Shown in pieces: positions 11,272 through 21,914 of a stretch of DNA of 64,000 bases (its first letter is position 1; each line of letters opens with the position of its first letter). Under the pieces are notes generated by a model. That model saw only the letters and a list, made by a program, of their open reading frames with translations. It had not been told where the DNA came from and did not search any database. Source of the stretch: Mycoplasmopsis caviae (GTDB lineage Bacteria; Bacillota_I; Bacilli_A; Mycoplasmatales; Metamycoplasmataceae); assembly GCF_024498215.1 (NCBI RefSeq), contig NZ_CP101806.1, positions 248,001 to 312,000 on the forward strand, given 5' to 3'. The position numbers and the translations under genes were made by a program.

Positions 11272-12375
11272 TTATTCATCATCTTCAGAATTATTTTCGT
11301 CAAATAATTTGAAATCAAAATCAGTCTTAATCTTTTTGATTTCGCCAACTTTTTTCATAATAAACAAGCTAATTTCATTGCTTTTATCTAGAAAATCATC
11401 AAAACTTTTAACTGCTTGTTTATATGTTTGTTTTAAATCTTTTTCATAATCTTCTAATTCTTTTTTGATTTTGCTTAAACTACTATCGTTTCCAATTTTT
11501 GAAATCAAATCTTCAATTAGTTTTATTTCTTCATTATAGTACTTTTCAATAATGATATTTCATACTTTATCATATTCTCTCTTTAGAGTATCGTATATGG
11601 TTTGCAGTTGTTCTTTTGTTTGTGTTTTGTCTTCTATTTTTTTGCTACTTTCATTGACTAATTTATCTAAATTTTGTACAGATTCACTATCAAGTCAAGT
11701 AATAGCTTTCAATGCTTTTACTACTTTGTGAAGCGATTCAATTTGTTCAATAATTTCTGTTGTTTTATTCTCTTGCTTATTTTCATCTTTATTTACATTT
11801 GGTTGATTGGTTGCCTTAGGCTTCTGATTATTGTCATTTGCTTTTGTAGTTTGTGAATTCTTGTTATTTTGTTTGTTAGTGTTTGTTTTACTGTTTATAT
11901 CTTTGTTTTCGGTTGCCTTTGGAGTTTGCAAGTTTTTATTTTCTTGTCTGTTAGTTTTGTTTTGATTTTCATTTGCCTTATTTGTTGTTTTAGGTTTCTG
12001 TTCATTACCATTTACTTTTGGAGTTTGTGAGTTCTTGTTATCTTGCTTGTTAGTGTTTGTTTTACTGTTTATATCTTTGTTTTCACTTGCTTTTGGAGTC
12101 TGCAAGTTTTTATTTTCTTGTTTGTTAGTTTTACTTTGATTTTCATTTGCCTTATTTGTTGTATCAGGCTTTTTTACTTTATTGTTAGATTCTGCTTGAG
12201 AATTATTTTTGTTGTTTGAATCACTTTTATTCGCTGAATCTTGTGATTGAGTTTTTTTAGTGTCAACATTTTGTTGTTTTTCATTACTTTTGCAACTTAT
12301 TGATACAAATGGAATGGCTCCAGCAATCACGGTTGAAAAAGCGAAAAAATTTAGCTTTAATAATTTTTTAGTCAT
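11272..12375 (-). CDS. Asn/Lys/Thr-rich lipoprotein with tandem repeats
   Basis: The 367-residue protein has a signal peptide with lipobox SISC (Cys28). Residues about 30-205 are extremely rich in Asn, Lys, Thr and Gln, and contain two copies of a 58-residue unit (about 72-129 and 130-187) with blocks such as TNKANENQ and ENKDINSKTNTNKQ. The C-terminal 160 residues are predicted coiled coil (IEQIESLHKVVKALK onward). This layout, a flexible repeat stalk plus a helical head, is common in variable adhesins of mycoplasmas, but I cannot name a homologue. It converges on the lipoprotein at 9345. Confidence 0.75.
11815..12162 (-). repeat. Two tandem copies of a 174-bp coding repeat
   Basis: Two adjacent 58-codon units lie in the same frame, with inner sub-repeats of about 30 codons. 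Because the period is a multiple of three, gain or loss of a unit would change protein length without a frameshift. Confidence 0.75.
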
Positions 12376-13010
12376 TATTATCCCCTTACTTATTTTTTAA
12401 AAGTATTTAATATTATAAGTATCCACATTTAAACCACTAGAAAAAAGTAAATATTATTTAAAAATCTTGTTAATTATTGTAAAAATGTAACACAAAGGCA
12501 ACAAATTAAAATAGCGTAAAAACAAATATATATAAAATATCACAATTGTCCAAAAGACCTTTTTTATAGCACTTTTCGACAAATGCAAGCAACGTAAATC
12601 AGAGCCATAAGGTTGTACAAAAACCAACATCTCACTTCAATCTTGCTAAAGTCTTAACTACCAAAATGCATATTTTATAATGTTATTTAAAAACTTATTG
12701 TGCTTGATGTTTATGTTTGAAAAACAAAATTAGGACTCAAATTAATCAATACACTTTCCACTTACTGATACAAAATAACAAACACCACATTATAGACAAC
12801 TAATTTCCCTTGCATAACATATTTAAAAACCACAATATTATCATTATTCAAAGCACCTTTTGCAAGCAAACCTTATCTTTAATTCAATTTTGATTTATGG
12901 AAAAATTACCAACTTTAAGCTTAAAGAAACTAAAAAACACTTAAAAGTACTCTTTTTGTTACAAATTAACAAGTGCCTTATTTTTAATAAATTAAAAATA
13001 TTAAAATATT
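12376..13010. other. Long AT-rich intergenic region between divergent genes
   Basis: About 630 bases separate the repeat lipoprotein (minus strand) from the PTS operon (plus strand). It must hold both promoters. I see only a short open frame at 12860-13063 with no ribosome site, and no known RNA gene or repeat. Confidence 0.4.
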
Positions 13011-13040
13011 TTATGGAACTATTATTAATTAGTTCCATAA
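13011..13040 (+). promoter_or_regulatory. Perfect inverted repeat upstream of the PTS operon
   Basis: An 11-bp perfect arm TTATGGAACTA (13011-13021) is matched by TAGTTCCATAA (13030-13040) with an 8-base loop. It ends 14 bases before the AAAGGA ribosome site. No T-run follows, so it is not a terminator. It could be an operator or a leader RNA hairpin controlling the sugar transport genes. Confidence 0.5.
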
Positions 13041-13065
13041 ACGTATATACGCGAAAGGAATGATT

Positions 13066-13317
13066 ATGCTCAAAAACATGACGCGTAATAAGTGAATAAT
13101 TTTTTCACTTTGAATGGTATGTGTTCTGTTTATGATTGCAGCAATTATTTTAGCTTCTGTTAAAAATAGTTTTCCTACTTTAACAACAACTGGTGCTATC
13201 TATGTTGCAATTGTAGCTTTCTTATTCTTTATATCTCTTGTTGGTGCTATCATTGGCACAACAATTATTAGTATTATCGAAAAAAAAGAACTTCAATGCC
13301 AAAAAGGAGGTAAGTAA
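13066..13317 (+). CDS. Small membrane protein encoded ahead of PTS EIICB
   Basis: The 83-residue protein has two membrane helices (about residues 10-32 and 43-68) and a basic C-terminus. AAAGGA at 13054-13059 supports the ATG at 13066; an in-frame ATG at 13060 is too close. Its TAA shares a base with the ATG of the EIICB gene (TAATG), so the two are translationally coupled. I do not recognise the family. It may be a partner or stability factor for the transporter. Confidence 0.7.
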
Positions 13318-15095
13318 TGTCTACTACTAAGTCAAAAGTTAAAGACTCAACAAGACCTTCTTTTGGAAAAAGATTGCTAGAAAGACTCGGTCGAATCGGT
13401 CGTGTATTAATGTTCCCAATTGCAGTTTTACCAATAGCTGCTATATTATTAAGAATTGGTGCTGACTTGCCTACTATTTCACAAGCCACAGCACTACAAT
13501 ATAATATTTCGTATTCAACAGCACAATTCATTAATTTTGTGGCCCAAATGATTACTGCTGGTGGATCAGTTGTCTTTGACAACTTACCAATATTATTTGC
13601 TGTTGGTATTGGTTTTGGTTTTTCAAAAGACAATCGTGGTGAAGCAGCTTTTGCTGCTCTTATTGGTATGTTATTACTTATGCTTCTTATGAATAAAGGT
13701 GCATATGTTGATAAAATCTATGATTCATTTACTTTCAAAAATGCTGAATTTAATGCCCAAGGTCAAAAAATAGGAGCATTTATTTTAGGAGCAAAACCAG
13801 GTGAAACTTTTGTTTATGCCACAGGTTTTGCTGGTATATTTGGAAGCAAATATAATGCAATTTTATCTGGTAACGTACTTAATGGTATTATTGTAGGATT
13901 TATAGTTGCTGCAATTTATAACCATACAAATAGTGTTCAATTACCTAAGGTATTAGGTTTCTTCTCAGGTAGAAGACTTATTCCTGCATTAGCAATTCTT
14001 ACAACACTAATTTGAGGTATTGCTTATGCATTAATTTTTCCATGAGTAGGTTACTTAATCTACTTAGTGTCTGTTGCCTTGACAAAAGGTGCTCAAAGTG
14101 GTCGTTGAGGTACAGCTGCCATTATGGGTATTTATGGTGTGCTAAATAGACTATTAATTCCTTTTGGCCTACACCACATTCCAAATAACTTGTTCTGATT
14201 CCAATTAGGTGAACACGTGACACCTGATGGTTCACTTGTATTTGGCGATATCTTTATTTTCCTAAGTGGTAAAGCAAAAGGAAACCACGCTGGAATCTTC
14301 CAAGCAGGTTTCTTCCCAGTTATGATGTTTGGACTTCCTGCTCTAGCATTTGCTTTCTATAAAACTGCAGATAATAAAGTTCAAAAACAACGTGTCTTAG
14401 CAATCTTTGGTGCAGCTGCTGTTGTTTCTATTCTATCAGGTATTACTGAACCTATTGAATTTGCATTTATGTTTGTTAGTCCACTACTTTATGGCTTCCA
14501 CTGCTTATTAACAGGTATCTTTGCATTTATTACTGGTGCATTTGGTATTCAAATTGGTTTTGGTTTTTCAGCTGGACTAATGGACTACCTACTTTCAATT
14601 CCTAAATCACTTGAAATTATTAAAGCAAACAAGAGTGGTGCTGATGCAGTTATGGCAAATCCAGGTTGAATCTTAGTAATAGGTGCTGCCTGTGCTCTTA
14701 GTTACTACTTTGTAGCATACTTTACAATTAAAGGACTTAAGTTAGAAACTCCTGGTCGAGGTTCAAATCAACTACCAGATCCAAATGCATTAGCAGCAAA
14801 TCAAAAAGTTAGTGATGCAGAAGTAAAAGTTGACGATAAGTTAGCAAACTTAAGTCCAAAAGCAAAAGCTATTGTTGAAGCCATAGGTGGTTATGAAAAT
14901 ATAACTTCATTTTCAAACTGTACAACAAGATTACGATATGAAGTTAGAGACGCTGATATTATTGATGAAGCAAAATTAAAACTTGCAGGATGCAGTGGCT
15001 TAATTAAATTAAGCAAGACATCAGTTCAAATTATCATTGGTGTTGAAGCTGAAAGTCTTAATGGCGAAATTGAATCAGGTAAAGGAGCTCAATAA
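13317..15095 (+). CDS. ptsG: PTS glucose-family transporter, EIIC and EIIB domains
   Basis: The 592-residue protein imports a hexose and phosphorylates it, using phosphate from HPr and EIIA. The EIIC domain (about 15-480) has about ten membrane helices, the HHIPNNLFWFQLG segment and the family signature GITEPIEF from residue 375. The EIIB domain (about 505-592) holds the phosphocysteine motif NCTTRLR with Cys535. There is no EIIA domain here, so EIIA must act in trans. Glucose, GlcNAc or another glucose-family sugar cannot be told apart by eye. It overlaps both neighbours by one base and forms a three-gene operon. The gene name is given for the family. Confidence 0.88.
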
Positions 15096-15940
15096 TGAAA
15101 AAGACTAAAATATTTCTTTCACTTGCTTCATTAAGCAGTGTTGGTTCGCTTGCTCTTTGTACAATTTCATGTAACCCATATGCCCAAAGACAATTGACTG
15201 ATGAAGTAAGTCCATTGATTAACCTAAAACTTGATACAAAACTTAAAGTTAGTGACTTTTACAATCCAACAAAAAGCCAAGTTGAAGAATTGAAAGAAAA
15301 CATTGCATTCTTTGATAGATCAAAAATTCAAGACAATATTGCAGTTAAAAAACCTATTGAATATTCAAATGATTATAAAATTGTAGACTTTGGCATTGAA
15401 AAAATGAAGTCAGTACAAACTGATGTTGTATTAATTCGTATTAGAGTCAAAAAAGGCAACATTACTTCTTCAACAATCTACAAAAAACTCAATGGATTTG
15501 CAGAAGATGAAAGCACAATTAAATATTCTGTTGAACTTTCAACACACTTTAGCGATAAACGATTTGACCTTGCACATTTATTAGCATATAGTCAAGACAA
15601 AGGTGAAGAATATCTTTCTACACAAGGTATTGGCGCAAGTGATGAAGAGAAAGAAAAACTTGAAAAATTTAAACAACTAGTTGAAACTGCTAAAGCAAAA
15701 GGTAATGATGTATTAAAGGCTCATGCTAATAAAATTTTAAAATTCTCAATTCCGTTTTCAAAATACTTTTTAGATAAGGTTGAAATTAAGAAACTTGAAG
15801 CAAACAGTAAAAAAATAAGTGTTACTTTTTCATATGATGTAAATGAAATCACATATGATGAAGCGACAAAAACACCAACAGTAAAAAAAGTTACTACTAT
15901 GACAGACTTCTCAAGGGATTTTGAAATACCTGAAATCTAG
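15095..15940 (+). CDS. Lipoprotein translationally coupled to PTS EIICB
   Basis: This 281-residue protein has a lipoprotein signal peptide (MKKTKIFLSL, lipobox TISC, Cys26) and a mature part of mixed helix and strand with no motif that I recognise. Its ATG overlaps the EIICB stop as TAATG, and AAAGGAGC sits just upstream inside the EIICB gene. The coupling suggests that it works with the transporter, perhaps by capturing or trimming the sugar outside the cell. That is inference from position only. A hairpin terminator follows. Confidence 0.75.
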   Translation: MKKTKIFLSLASLSSVGSLALCTISCNPYAQRQLTDEVSPLINLKLDTKLKVSDFYNPTKSQVEELKENIAFFDRSKIQDNIAVKKPIEYSNDYKIVDFGIEKMKSVQTDVVLIRIRVKKGNITSSTIYKKLNGFAEDESTIKYSVELSTHFSDKRFDLAHLLAYSQDKGEEYLSTQGIGASDEEKEKLEKFKQLVETAKAKGNDVLKAHANKILKFSIPFSKYFLDKVEIKKLEANSKKISVTFSYDVNEITYDEATKTPTVKKVTTMTDFSRDFEIPEI

Positions 15941-15961
15941 ATATCATTAATGATTAAATTA

Positions 15962-15986
15962 GGAATACCACAAGGTATTCCTTTTT
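15962..15986 (+). terminator. Rho-independent terminator of the PTS operon
   Basis: GGAATACC (15962-15969) pairs with GGTATTCC (15974-15981) and is followed by five T residues. Confidence 0.8.
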
Positions 15987-15996
15987 GTCAAGACTA

Positions 15997-16030
15997 AAAG
16001 GTCGAATGCACTATTATGCATTCGACCTTT
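15997..16030. terminator. Strong 14-bp hairpin, possible terminator for the minus strand
   Basis: AAAGGTCGAATGCA (15997-16010) and its exact complement (16017-16030) enclose six bases. It is richer in G+C than its surroundings. On the minus strand it is followed by TTTTAG, so it probably ends the broken gene at 16059-18911. Confidence 0.5.
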
Positions 16031-16878
16031 GAATTCAACTTCAAATATAATTACACATTTAATTAACGTGTTGTTTCAAAATTATGATAGGTATTAATAC
16101 ATAAAAAACTTTCTTATATGTCTTAATTTTAATTTTTGACTTAACTATTAAATAAATATGAAGAATTATAGATGTAATGTATCATAGTAAAAAATGAACA
16201 ACTGGACAAATTATTAATAGATTTAAGGTCAGTCAAAATATATGACTAATATGAACCCTGATTAAAACAATTATAAAAATCACAATCATTAAAGTAACAA
16301 CATATGAAGCAATTGATAATACATTAATAAAATTGTGCTTATCATTATAACGATTAACTTGTTCATCTATTGATTGTTTTTTAACTTTAACTATCTTAAT
16401 ATTTAAAAGCAATAAATCAAAAATTAAATATTTAATAATAAAAGTTATTGATAATACAGGTGCTACGAAATAACTTCCTTCTCACAAATGAAGGCTTTTT
16501 ACCATTTCAATTGAAATAATATATAAAAAACTTATTATTCACAAGGTAGTTAACATAATAAAATTTGAAAGTCTTATACCTAAATTAAATTTAAAAGGTT
16601 CTTTTCCTAACTCAATTAGTTTAATATCAATTGCAAGAGTATTAAACTTTGATTTATGTACATTATCAATTTTTATATTTTTATAACTTTTAAAAAATGC
16701 GACTATGTAAATTAAGAAAATTAAAGGAATAATTCCGAGTATAGAAAGCCAGGCAACATTTTTTGAAATTAATATCAATTGGGGTAATTCAATTTTTTAG
16801 TATCGCTTATTATCAAATAAATAAAATTTATAATTGGAGAAATGACTAGTAAACTGATTAATAATGAAAATATTATAA

Positions 16879-16915
16879 AGAAGAAATTTCACTTTCTTTC
16901 TTTTCTTAATAATGA
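16879..16915. repeat. 37-bp target site duplication, left copy
   Basis: The 37 bases are identical to 18827-18863 and lie directly outside the inverted ends of the IS1202-like element. Confidence 0.85.
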
Positions 16916-17079
16916 TGTGAATTCCAAAACAAATTGAGCTCTTTAAATTCTAAAACAATTTGAACACTTTATGGTAATTTTTCATTAGATTATTTTATAA
17001 ATAAAGACACAAAAAATAAGGCATCAAAAAGTTAATTTTATAATTTAGTGCCTTATTTTTTATATTTATAAATATCTGT

Positions 17080-18666
17080 ATGAAAAAATCATTTAATACT
17101 AAACACAAAGATTCAACTGAATATGAATTAAATAAAAAAATTAATATTGAAAAAATTGTTTTCTATTTAAAAAGGGCTTTACTGCAAGAAGAATTCATTC
17201 TTTGATTGGAGATGGATCGAGTGGAATTTCTTATTCAACTATTAGAAGATACATTAAACAAATTAGAGTGTGTGAAAAGGAAAATGCAACACCAATTGTA
17301 ATGTATTCACATGGAAATTTAAACAACAAAAATGCAGAAAAAGATTTTAACAATGAAATAGAAAAGGCAATTACAAATATGAAATTAAAGGACAAAGAAT
17401 ATTTTAAAGATAGGGATGAAAATAAGTTTTCTGTACCTTTTAATCATTTTTTAAAAATAAAGACGAAGATAAACTTAAAGAAAAAATGTGCCTCACAACA
17501 TTCATAAATAAATGTAATATGACAGGCTATGTTAAACCTACACAACATAAGAAAACAAGGAGAAATGTTAGAAATTATTTAATTGTATTAACAAAAACAG
17601 AAGATAAAAATATAAACAAAAAACAGCCTTATATAAAGATTAAATCAATTGATAATATGGAAAATGTTAAAAGGTTACCAAGAACAATGAATTCAGTTAA
17701 ATTTGAATTTGGTGAACAAGTGCAAGCAGATGTTTGTTATGAAGCGTGAATTAAAGAATTAGACAATTTTCATATATATACAATTGTAGAAACATCTTCC
17801 AAAATGTTGGTCTCAATATATGCTGAGAAAGAAGAAACAACAATAGGTTATATGAAACTTTTGAACTTCTTTATAGGGCTTTTGGGATTCCAATGTCTGT
17901 TAGAACAGATAAAAGAACGTGCTTTTCTTACAAAGGGAATGATACTGAATTAGCACGATAAATCATAAAAAAGGTACTGAAGTATCGTCTGCAAGTTACG
18001 GCGAATTTAAACCAGATGTGGAGCGAACAAACAGAACTTTACAACCTTGGTTAATAATTTTTTACGTGATAATAATATAAAAACTATTGATCAAATTAAT
18101 GAAAATGCTCTCTTGATCATTAATAAATATAATGAACATTTCAATAAAAAATAGGTGATAAATTAAATTTCTTTATAAAACCAAAAGATGAAATGGATAC
18201 AAAGTTATATTTATCAATTGATAGAAAATTCAACAATGGTGTTATTCAATTTCAAAATAAATTTTATATACCGGTTACAGATGATAACAAGTACAAAATT
18301 ATACAAAACGGTGTGGAATTGAGGTTCGTTCATAATTCAAATAATGAGTATTTCTTCATTATCAACAATAAACTATTCAAAGCAAGAATATTACGTGATG
18401 ATGAGTTAACTGAGTTTCAAAAATTTTGTAAAACATTTCATTTGTTCTATGATGACAAAAGATCAGAATGCTTATATCGGGCCACAAAAGCAAGTAAAGA
18501 TTTTTTACCTTACCTACGAAAGTTAATTGATGACATTAGCAATACTTCTAATTGCTCAAATGAACTCCTTAAAGAAAATCTAAATATGGCAGAATTAATT
18601 TATAAATCATTAAGCGATAACTATAAATTATTGCTAGATTCAGTTGAAAAAACAGCCAGCAACTAA
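17080..18666 (+). pseudogene. IS1202-type (ISNCY) DDE transposase, several frameshifts
   Basis: The reading frame starts at ATG 17080 and is broken at least near 17168, 17455, 17850, 17960 and 18050-18150. The pieces in order are a helix-turn-helix (GFTARRIHSLIGDG, SYSTIRRYIKQIR), the first catalytic Asp (EQVQADVCYE), a second (MSVRTDKRTCF) and the Glu (FKPDVERTNRTLQ), then an intact C-terminal domain of 157 residues (18193-18666). The order D-D-E, with EETTIGY between, matches the IS1202 group. The protein cannot be made, so movement would need a helper copy. Confidence 0.75.
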
Positions 18667-18693
18667 CTAACTGTTTATAAAAAATAAGGCAAT

Positions 18694-18722
18694 AATGGAG
18701 AATTTAATTCTCCATTTTTATT
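18694..18722 (+). terminator. Terminator of the IS1202-like transposase
   Basis: The 10-bp stem AATGGAGAAT/ATTCTCCATT (18694-18716) with a 3-base loop is followed by a T-rich run. Confidence 0.7.
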
Positions 18723-18826
18723 TTAAAAAATAATAGTTAATTCCAAAACAAAAGGAGAACTTATAGGAGCTCGTTTTGTTTTGGAATTAAACACAAAAAA
18801 GAGCTCAATTTGTTTTAAAACTTACA

Positions 18827-18863
18827 AGAAGAAATTTCACTTTCTTTCTTTTCTTAATAATGA
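18827..18863. repeat. 37-bp target site duplication, right copy
   Basis: This segment is identical to 16879-16915. Together they show how the membrane-protein gene read before insertion. Confidence 0.85.
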
Positions 18864-19034
18864 AGATATAGATAATGAGTAGAGTAAATTATTTTTTAAC
18901 AACTTTTCCATATTTTGCTCACTTGTATAATATTAATGGATTTTCATTAACGAAAAACAGCATATTCTCTATTCTGCTTTTTTTTATTTAAATTATACTA
19001 TTTTAAATAATCTTCACATAAATAGAAATTTTGC

Positions 19035-19721
19035 CTAAACTCTTATCTCCTTTTCCTGTATTTGCCTCTTGTTTAAAAAAGCAATATCAATACTTTGTGT
19101 ATTTTGTAAATCAACCATTTTTTGACTGCTTTTCACTTTGATTGAAATCGGTATAAAAACACTGTTCATTAAGTTCTTATTTTTATTAAAGAAATGAGCT
19201 TTTTCCTTTGAATTGCCGCTATATAAATCTCCAAGAATTCCATAAATTATGCATCTATAACCTTCATCATTTGCCTTTGTAACTAGCATAAGTTGAGAGT
19301 GATTATAAACTCCTTCAATGTCAAATTTTGGCTTTAATTTAAAATAATCAAAAGCAAAAGTAAGTGGTTTATTTTCATTAATTTGGCTTAAAATATCAAC
19401 AAAAATTTCAATGGCTCTTAATTTTTTGTTAATCAAAAATTGTTTACATTTATTTATGTTGCTTGTAAGAGTTTGATAGTTTAGTTTACCGGTTTTAACA
19501 TCTGTATAGAGTTTAAAATAGTTTGATTTATACTCTGTAAGCAAAGTTTTGTTATATTGCAAACCAATGGAGTGAAGTAGGAATTTTTGCGTTAAAATCA
19601 AGCGTAATTTGATATCAAATTGGTTTGTATTTGAAGCATTCTTTAAAATTGAGATACTCTTAAATTTGTAAAAGAGTTCAATATATTTTGTTAGTAATTG
19701 ACTAAAATTTTCTTTGTTCAT
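19035..19721 (-). CDS. Hypothetical protein, 228 residues
   Basis: The ATG at 19721 has a strong AAAAAGGAGACTT ribosome site. The protein is soluble, Lys- and Asn-rich, with helices in the first half and a mixed C-terminal half that contains SQLMLVTKANDEGYRCIIYG. It has no signal peptide or membrane helix. It diverges from mnmE. The C-terminal half is faintly like the PBECR-type nuclease-related domains annotated in some mycoplasma and phage proteins, but I would not assign it without a profile search. Confidence 0.65.
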   Translation of the reverse strand: MNKENFSQLLTKYIELFYKFKSISILKNASNTNQFDIKLRLILTQKFLLHSIGLQYNKTLLTEYKSNYFKLYTDVKTGKLNYQTLTSNINKCKQFLINKKLRAIEIFVDILSQINENKPLTFAFDYFKLKPKFDIEGVYNHSQLMLVTKANDEGYRCIIYGILGDLYSGNSKEKAHFFNKNKNLMNSVFIPISIKVKSSQKMVDLQNTQSIDIAFLNKRQIQEKEIRV

Positions 19722-19786
19722 AAGTCTCCTTTTTATAGTGTTTGCTAGTGTGCGAAATTTAAATTTAATGTTAAAATATAAACATT

Positions 19787-21127
19787 ATGATAAATGATAC
19801 AATTGCAGCTATTTCCTCAGGTGGAAAGATAAATCAAGCTATTTCAATAATTAGAGTTAGTGGTCACGATAGTATTGATATTGTTTCAAGAGTTTTTAAA
19901 GGTAAAATTGGAACAAATCAAACAATAACTTATGGCCATATTTTTGATAATAAGACTAATGAAATTGTTGATGAAGTTTTAGTGGCTTGATTTATTGGAA
20001 ATAAGAATTTTACAGGTGAAAATACTGTTGAAATTAACTGTCATGGTGGTGTTTTAGTAACTAACCGAATCCTTGAGTTAATAATTGCAAATGGTGCACG
20101 AATGGCATTGCCTGGCGAATTTAGTAGACGTTCATTTTTAAATGGAAAAATGGACTTAATTAAAGCAGAAGCAATTAATGACCTAATTCATGCAAAAACA
20201 CTTAAACAAAGTAAGTTAGCAATTAAGAAATTTGATGGAAAAACATCAGATATGATTAAGTCATTAATTGACCAATTGGCCTATTTGATAGGCCAAATGG
20301 AAATTAATATTGATTATCCCGAATATGATGATTTCGAAAATGTACTTACTAATGAGTTAACTAAAAAACTTGAAAAATTGCAAGAGCAACTAGGTTTAAT
20401 TATCAAAGAAAGCGAAAATTCAAGACTTATTTTTGACGGTATCAAAGTTGCTATTTTAGGAAAGCCCAACGTTGGAAAAAGTTCATTATTAAACTGCTTG
20501 ATTGATGAAGAAAAAGCAATTGTTAGTGATCAAGCCGGCACAACTAGAGATATAGTTGAAGCCACTTATCAAATTGATGGTTTATTATTCAAACTTGTTG
20601 ACACTGCAGGCATTAGAAAAACAAGTCGCAAAATTGAAAAAATTGGTATTGAAAAATCATTTGAACAAATTGAAAAATGTGATGTAGTTATTCATGTTAA
20701 TGAAGCAAATGTTGCAGAAAATGACTTTGATCAAAAAGTTCAAGAACTAGCCACAAAATTTAATAAGCCAGTTATTAAAGTTATCAATAAAGATGACTTA
20801 TTAAAAACTAAACAAAAAAATGGGTTTGTTTACATAAGTGCAAAAAACAAAAACATTGAAGAACTTAGAAAAGCACTTGTAAACATTTTTGCTAAAAACG
20901 AAATTAACAACGAAGAGTATGTTGTTAATTCAAGACAACTAGCTTTAATTAAAAAAGCTTCATTAAGCATTAGCGATGCAATCAATTCCATTAATAGTGG
21001 AATTGATGTCGATGTTGTTATCATCGACATTCGTCAAGCTTGGTCATCATTAGTTGACATCTCAGGTCGAGCAGACAATGAATTGTTACTTGACGATATG
21101 TTTAAAAACTTTTGTTTAGGAAAATAA
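19787..21127 (+). CDS. mnmE: tRNA modification GTPase MnmE (TrmE)
   Basis: The 446-residue protein works with MnmG to put carboxymethylaminomethyl groups on wobble uridine of tRNA. The N-terminal tetrahydrofolate-binding domain starts [10 protein letters not shown] and ISIIRVSG. The G domain has the P-loop GKPNVGKSS from residue 225, DTAG and NKDD. The C-terminus ends FCLGK, the conserved C(I/L)GK tail with the functional Cys. A TAAAAT box nine bases before the ATG and the absence of a ribosome site suggest a leaderless transcript. It leads a run of genes with tatD and rsmA. Confidence 0.95.
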
Positions 21128-21140
21128 GAAAGGAGCAACA

Positions 21141-21914
21141 ATGTCGCTTAAATATGTTGATGCACACACTCATCCATTAAAAGAATATTATGATGACAAC
21201 TATCACGTGATTGAAAAAGCATATGCAAAAGGTGTTGCTGCTTTGTTAATAACAGGGTGCAATGAGCTAGAAAATGAAGAAGTAATTAAAATTGCTAGAA
21301 ACTTTCATTATACTTTTCCAGTTATTGGCATTCATCCAAATGAAGCTAATGGCAAAATTGATGGTCAAATTATTGAAAGGCAATTAGATAGCTCAGTAGT
21401 TGCTATTGGTGAAATTGGTTTAGATTACTTCTATACACCTGAGAGAAGAAGTATTCAAATCGAATCACTGCATGCTCAAATTCAAGTTGCACTCAAGCAT
21501 AATTTACCAGTTGTTATTCATATGCGAGATTCCTATGAAGACTTATATGAAATTATTAAGCAATATCACAAAGAAGTTAAATTCATGATCCACACATACA
21601 GTGGAAATTTATATTGAACAAAGAAATTTTACAAATTAGGTTGCTATTTTTCATTTAGTGGAGTAAGTACATATAAGAATGCAGCTGAAACAGTTGAGGT
21701 TATTGACTGAGTACCTGTTGAAAGAATTTTGACTGAAACCGATGCTCCATATCTTGCACCTGCTAACAAAAGAAGTAAAATTAATTATCCAAATTATGTA
21801 ATTCATACTGCAAACTATATTGCTGGAATTAAAAAGATGTCAATTGAAAAATTTACTGATCAAGTTTTAAAAAATGCAAAGGAATTGTTTAAAATCAATG
21901 TTTCAAGAAAGTAA
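21141..21914 (+). CDS. tatD: TatD-family metal-dependent DNase
   Basis: The 257-residue TIM-barrel hydrolase shows the family metal ligands: HTHP at residues 9-12, EIGLDY, HMRD, HTYSG and TETDAPYL. TatD proteins are 3'-5' DNases thought to act in DNA repair or turnover. It starts 13 bases after mnmE with an AAAGGAG ribosome site, and its last 17 bases overlap the likely start of rsmA. Confidence 0.93.

Larger units (their letters stand above)
16916..18826 (+). mobile_element. IS1202-like insertion sequence, 1911 bp (defective)
   Basis: The left end begins TGTGAATTCCAAAACAAATT and the right end, read inward on the other strand, begins TGTAAGTTTTAAAACAAATT. Both continue with GAGCTCTTT, giving an imperfect inverted repeat of about 29 bp. 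Each end carries a second, inner copy of the AAAACAA...GAGCTC-type motif, as expected of multiple transposase-binding sites. A 17-bp perfect inverted repeat (18737-18753 and 18774-18790) sits inside the right end. The element is bounded by a 37-bp target duplication and interrupts a membrane-protein gene. Confidence 0.8.
16059..18911 (-). pseudogene. Membrane-protein gene split by an IS element and also frameshifted
   Basis: The original gene starts at ATG 18911 (MEKLLKNNLLYSLSISS), runs to 18827, is interrupted by the element at 16916-18826, and resumes at 16915. Removing the element and one copy of the 37-bp duplication restores a continuous frame through RKERKWNFFFIIFSLLISLL. A second lesion lies near 16782: a run of four C breaks the frame, and five would restore it. 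The remainder (16778 down to TAA at 16059) reads about 240 codons with several membrane helices. The whole would be a protein of about 300 residues with five or six helices, of unknown function. It is clearly inactive. Confidence 0.75.

Noticed and set aside
12860-13063. Short plus-strand ORF of 67 codons in the gap before the PTS operon
   Set aside because: It has no ribosome site, is Lys/Leu-rich by base composition alone, and overlaps the palindrome and ribosome site of the next gene.
16879-16915. IS30/IS1630-type element that duplicates terminator hairpins
   Set aside because: The duplicated sequence is not an inverted repeat, and the transposase has the IS1202-type D-D-E context, not the IS30 N-terminus.
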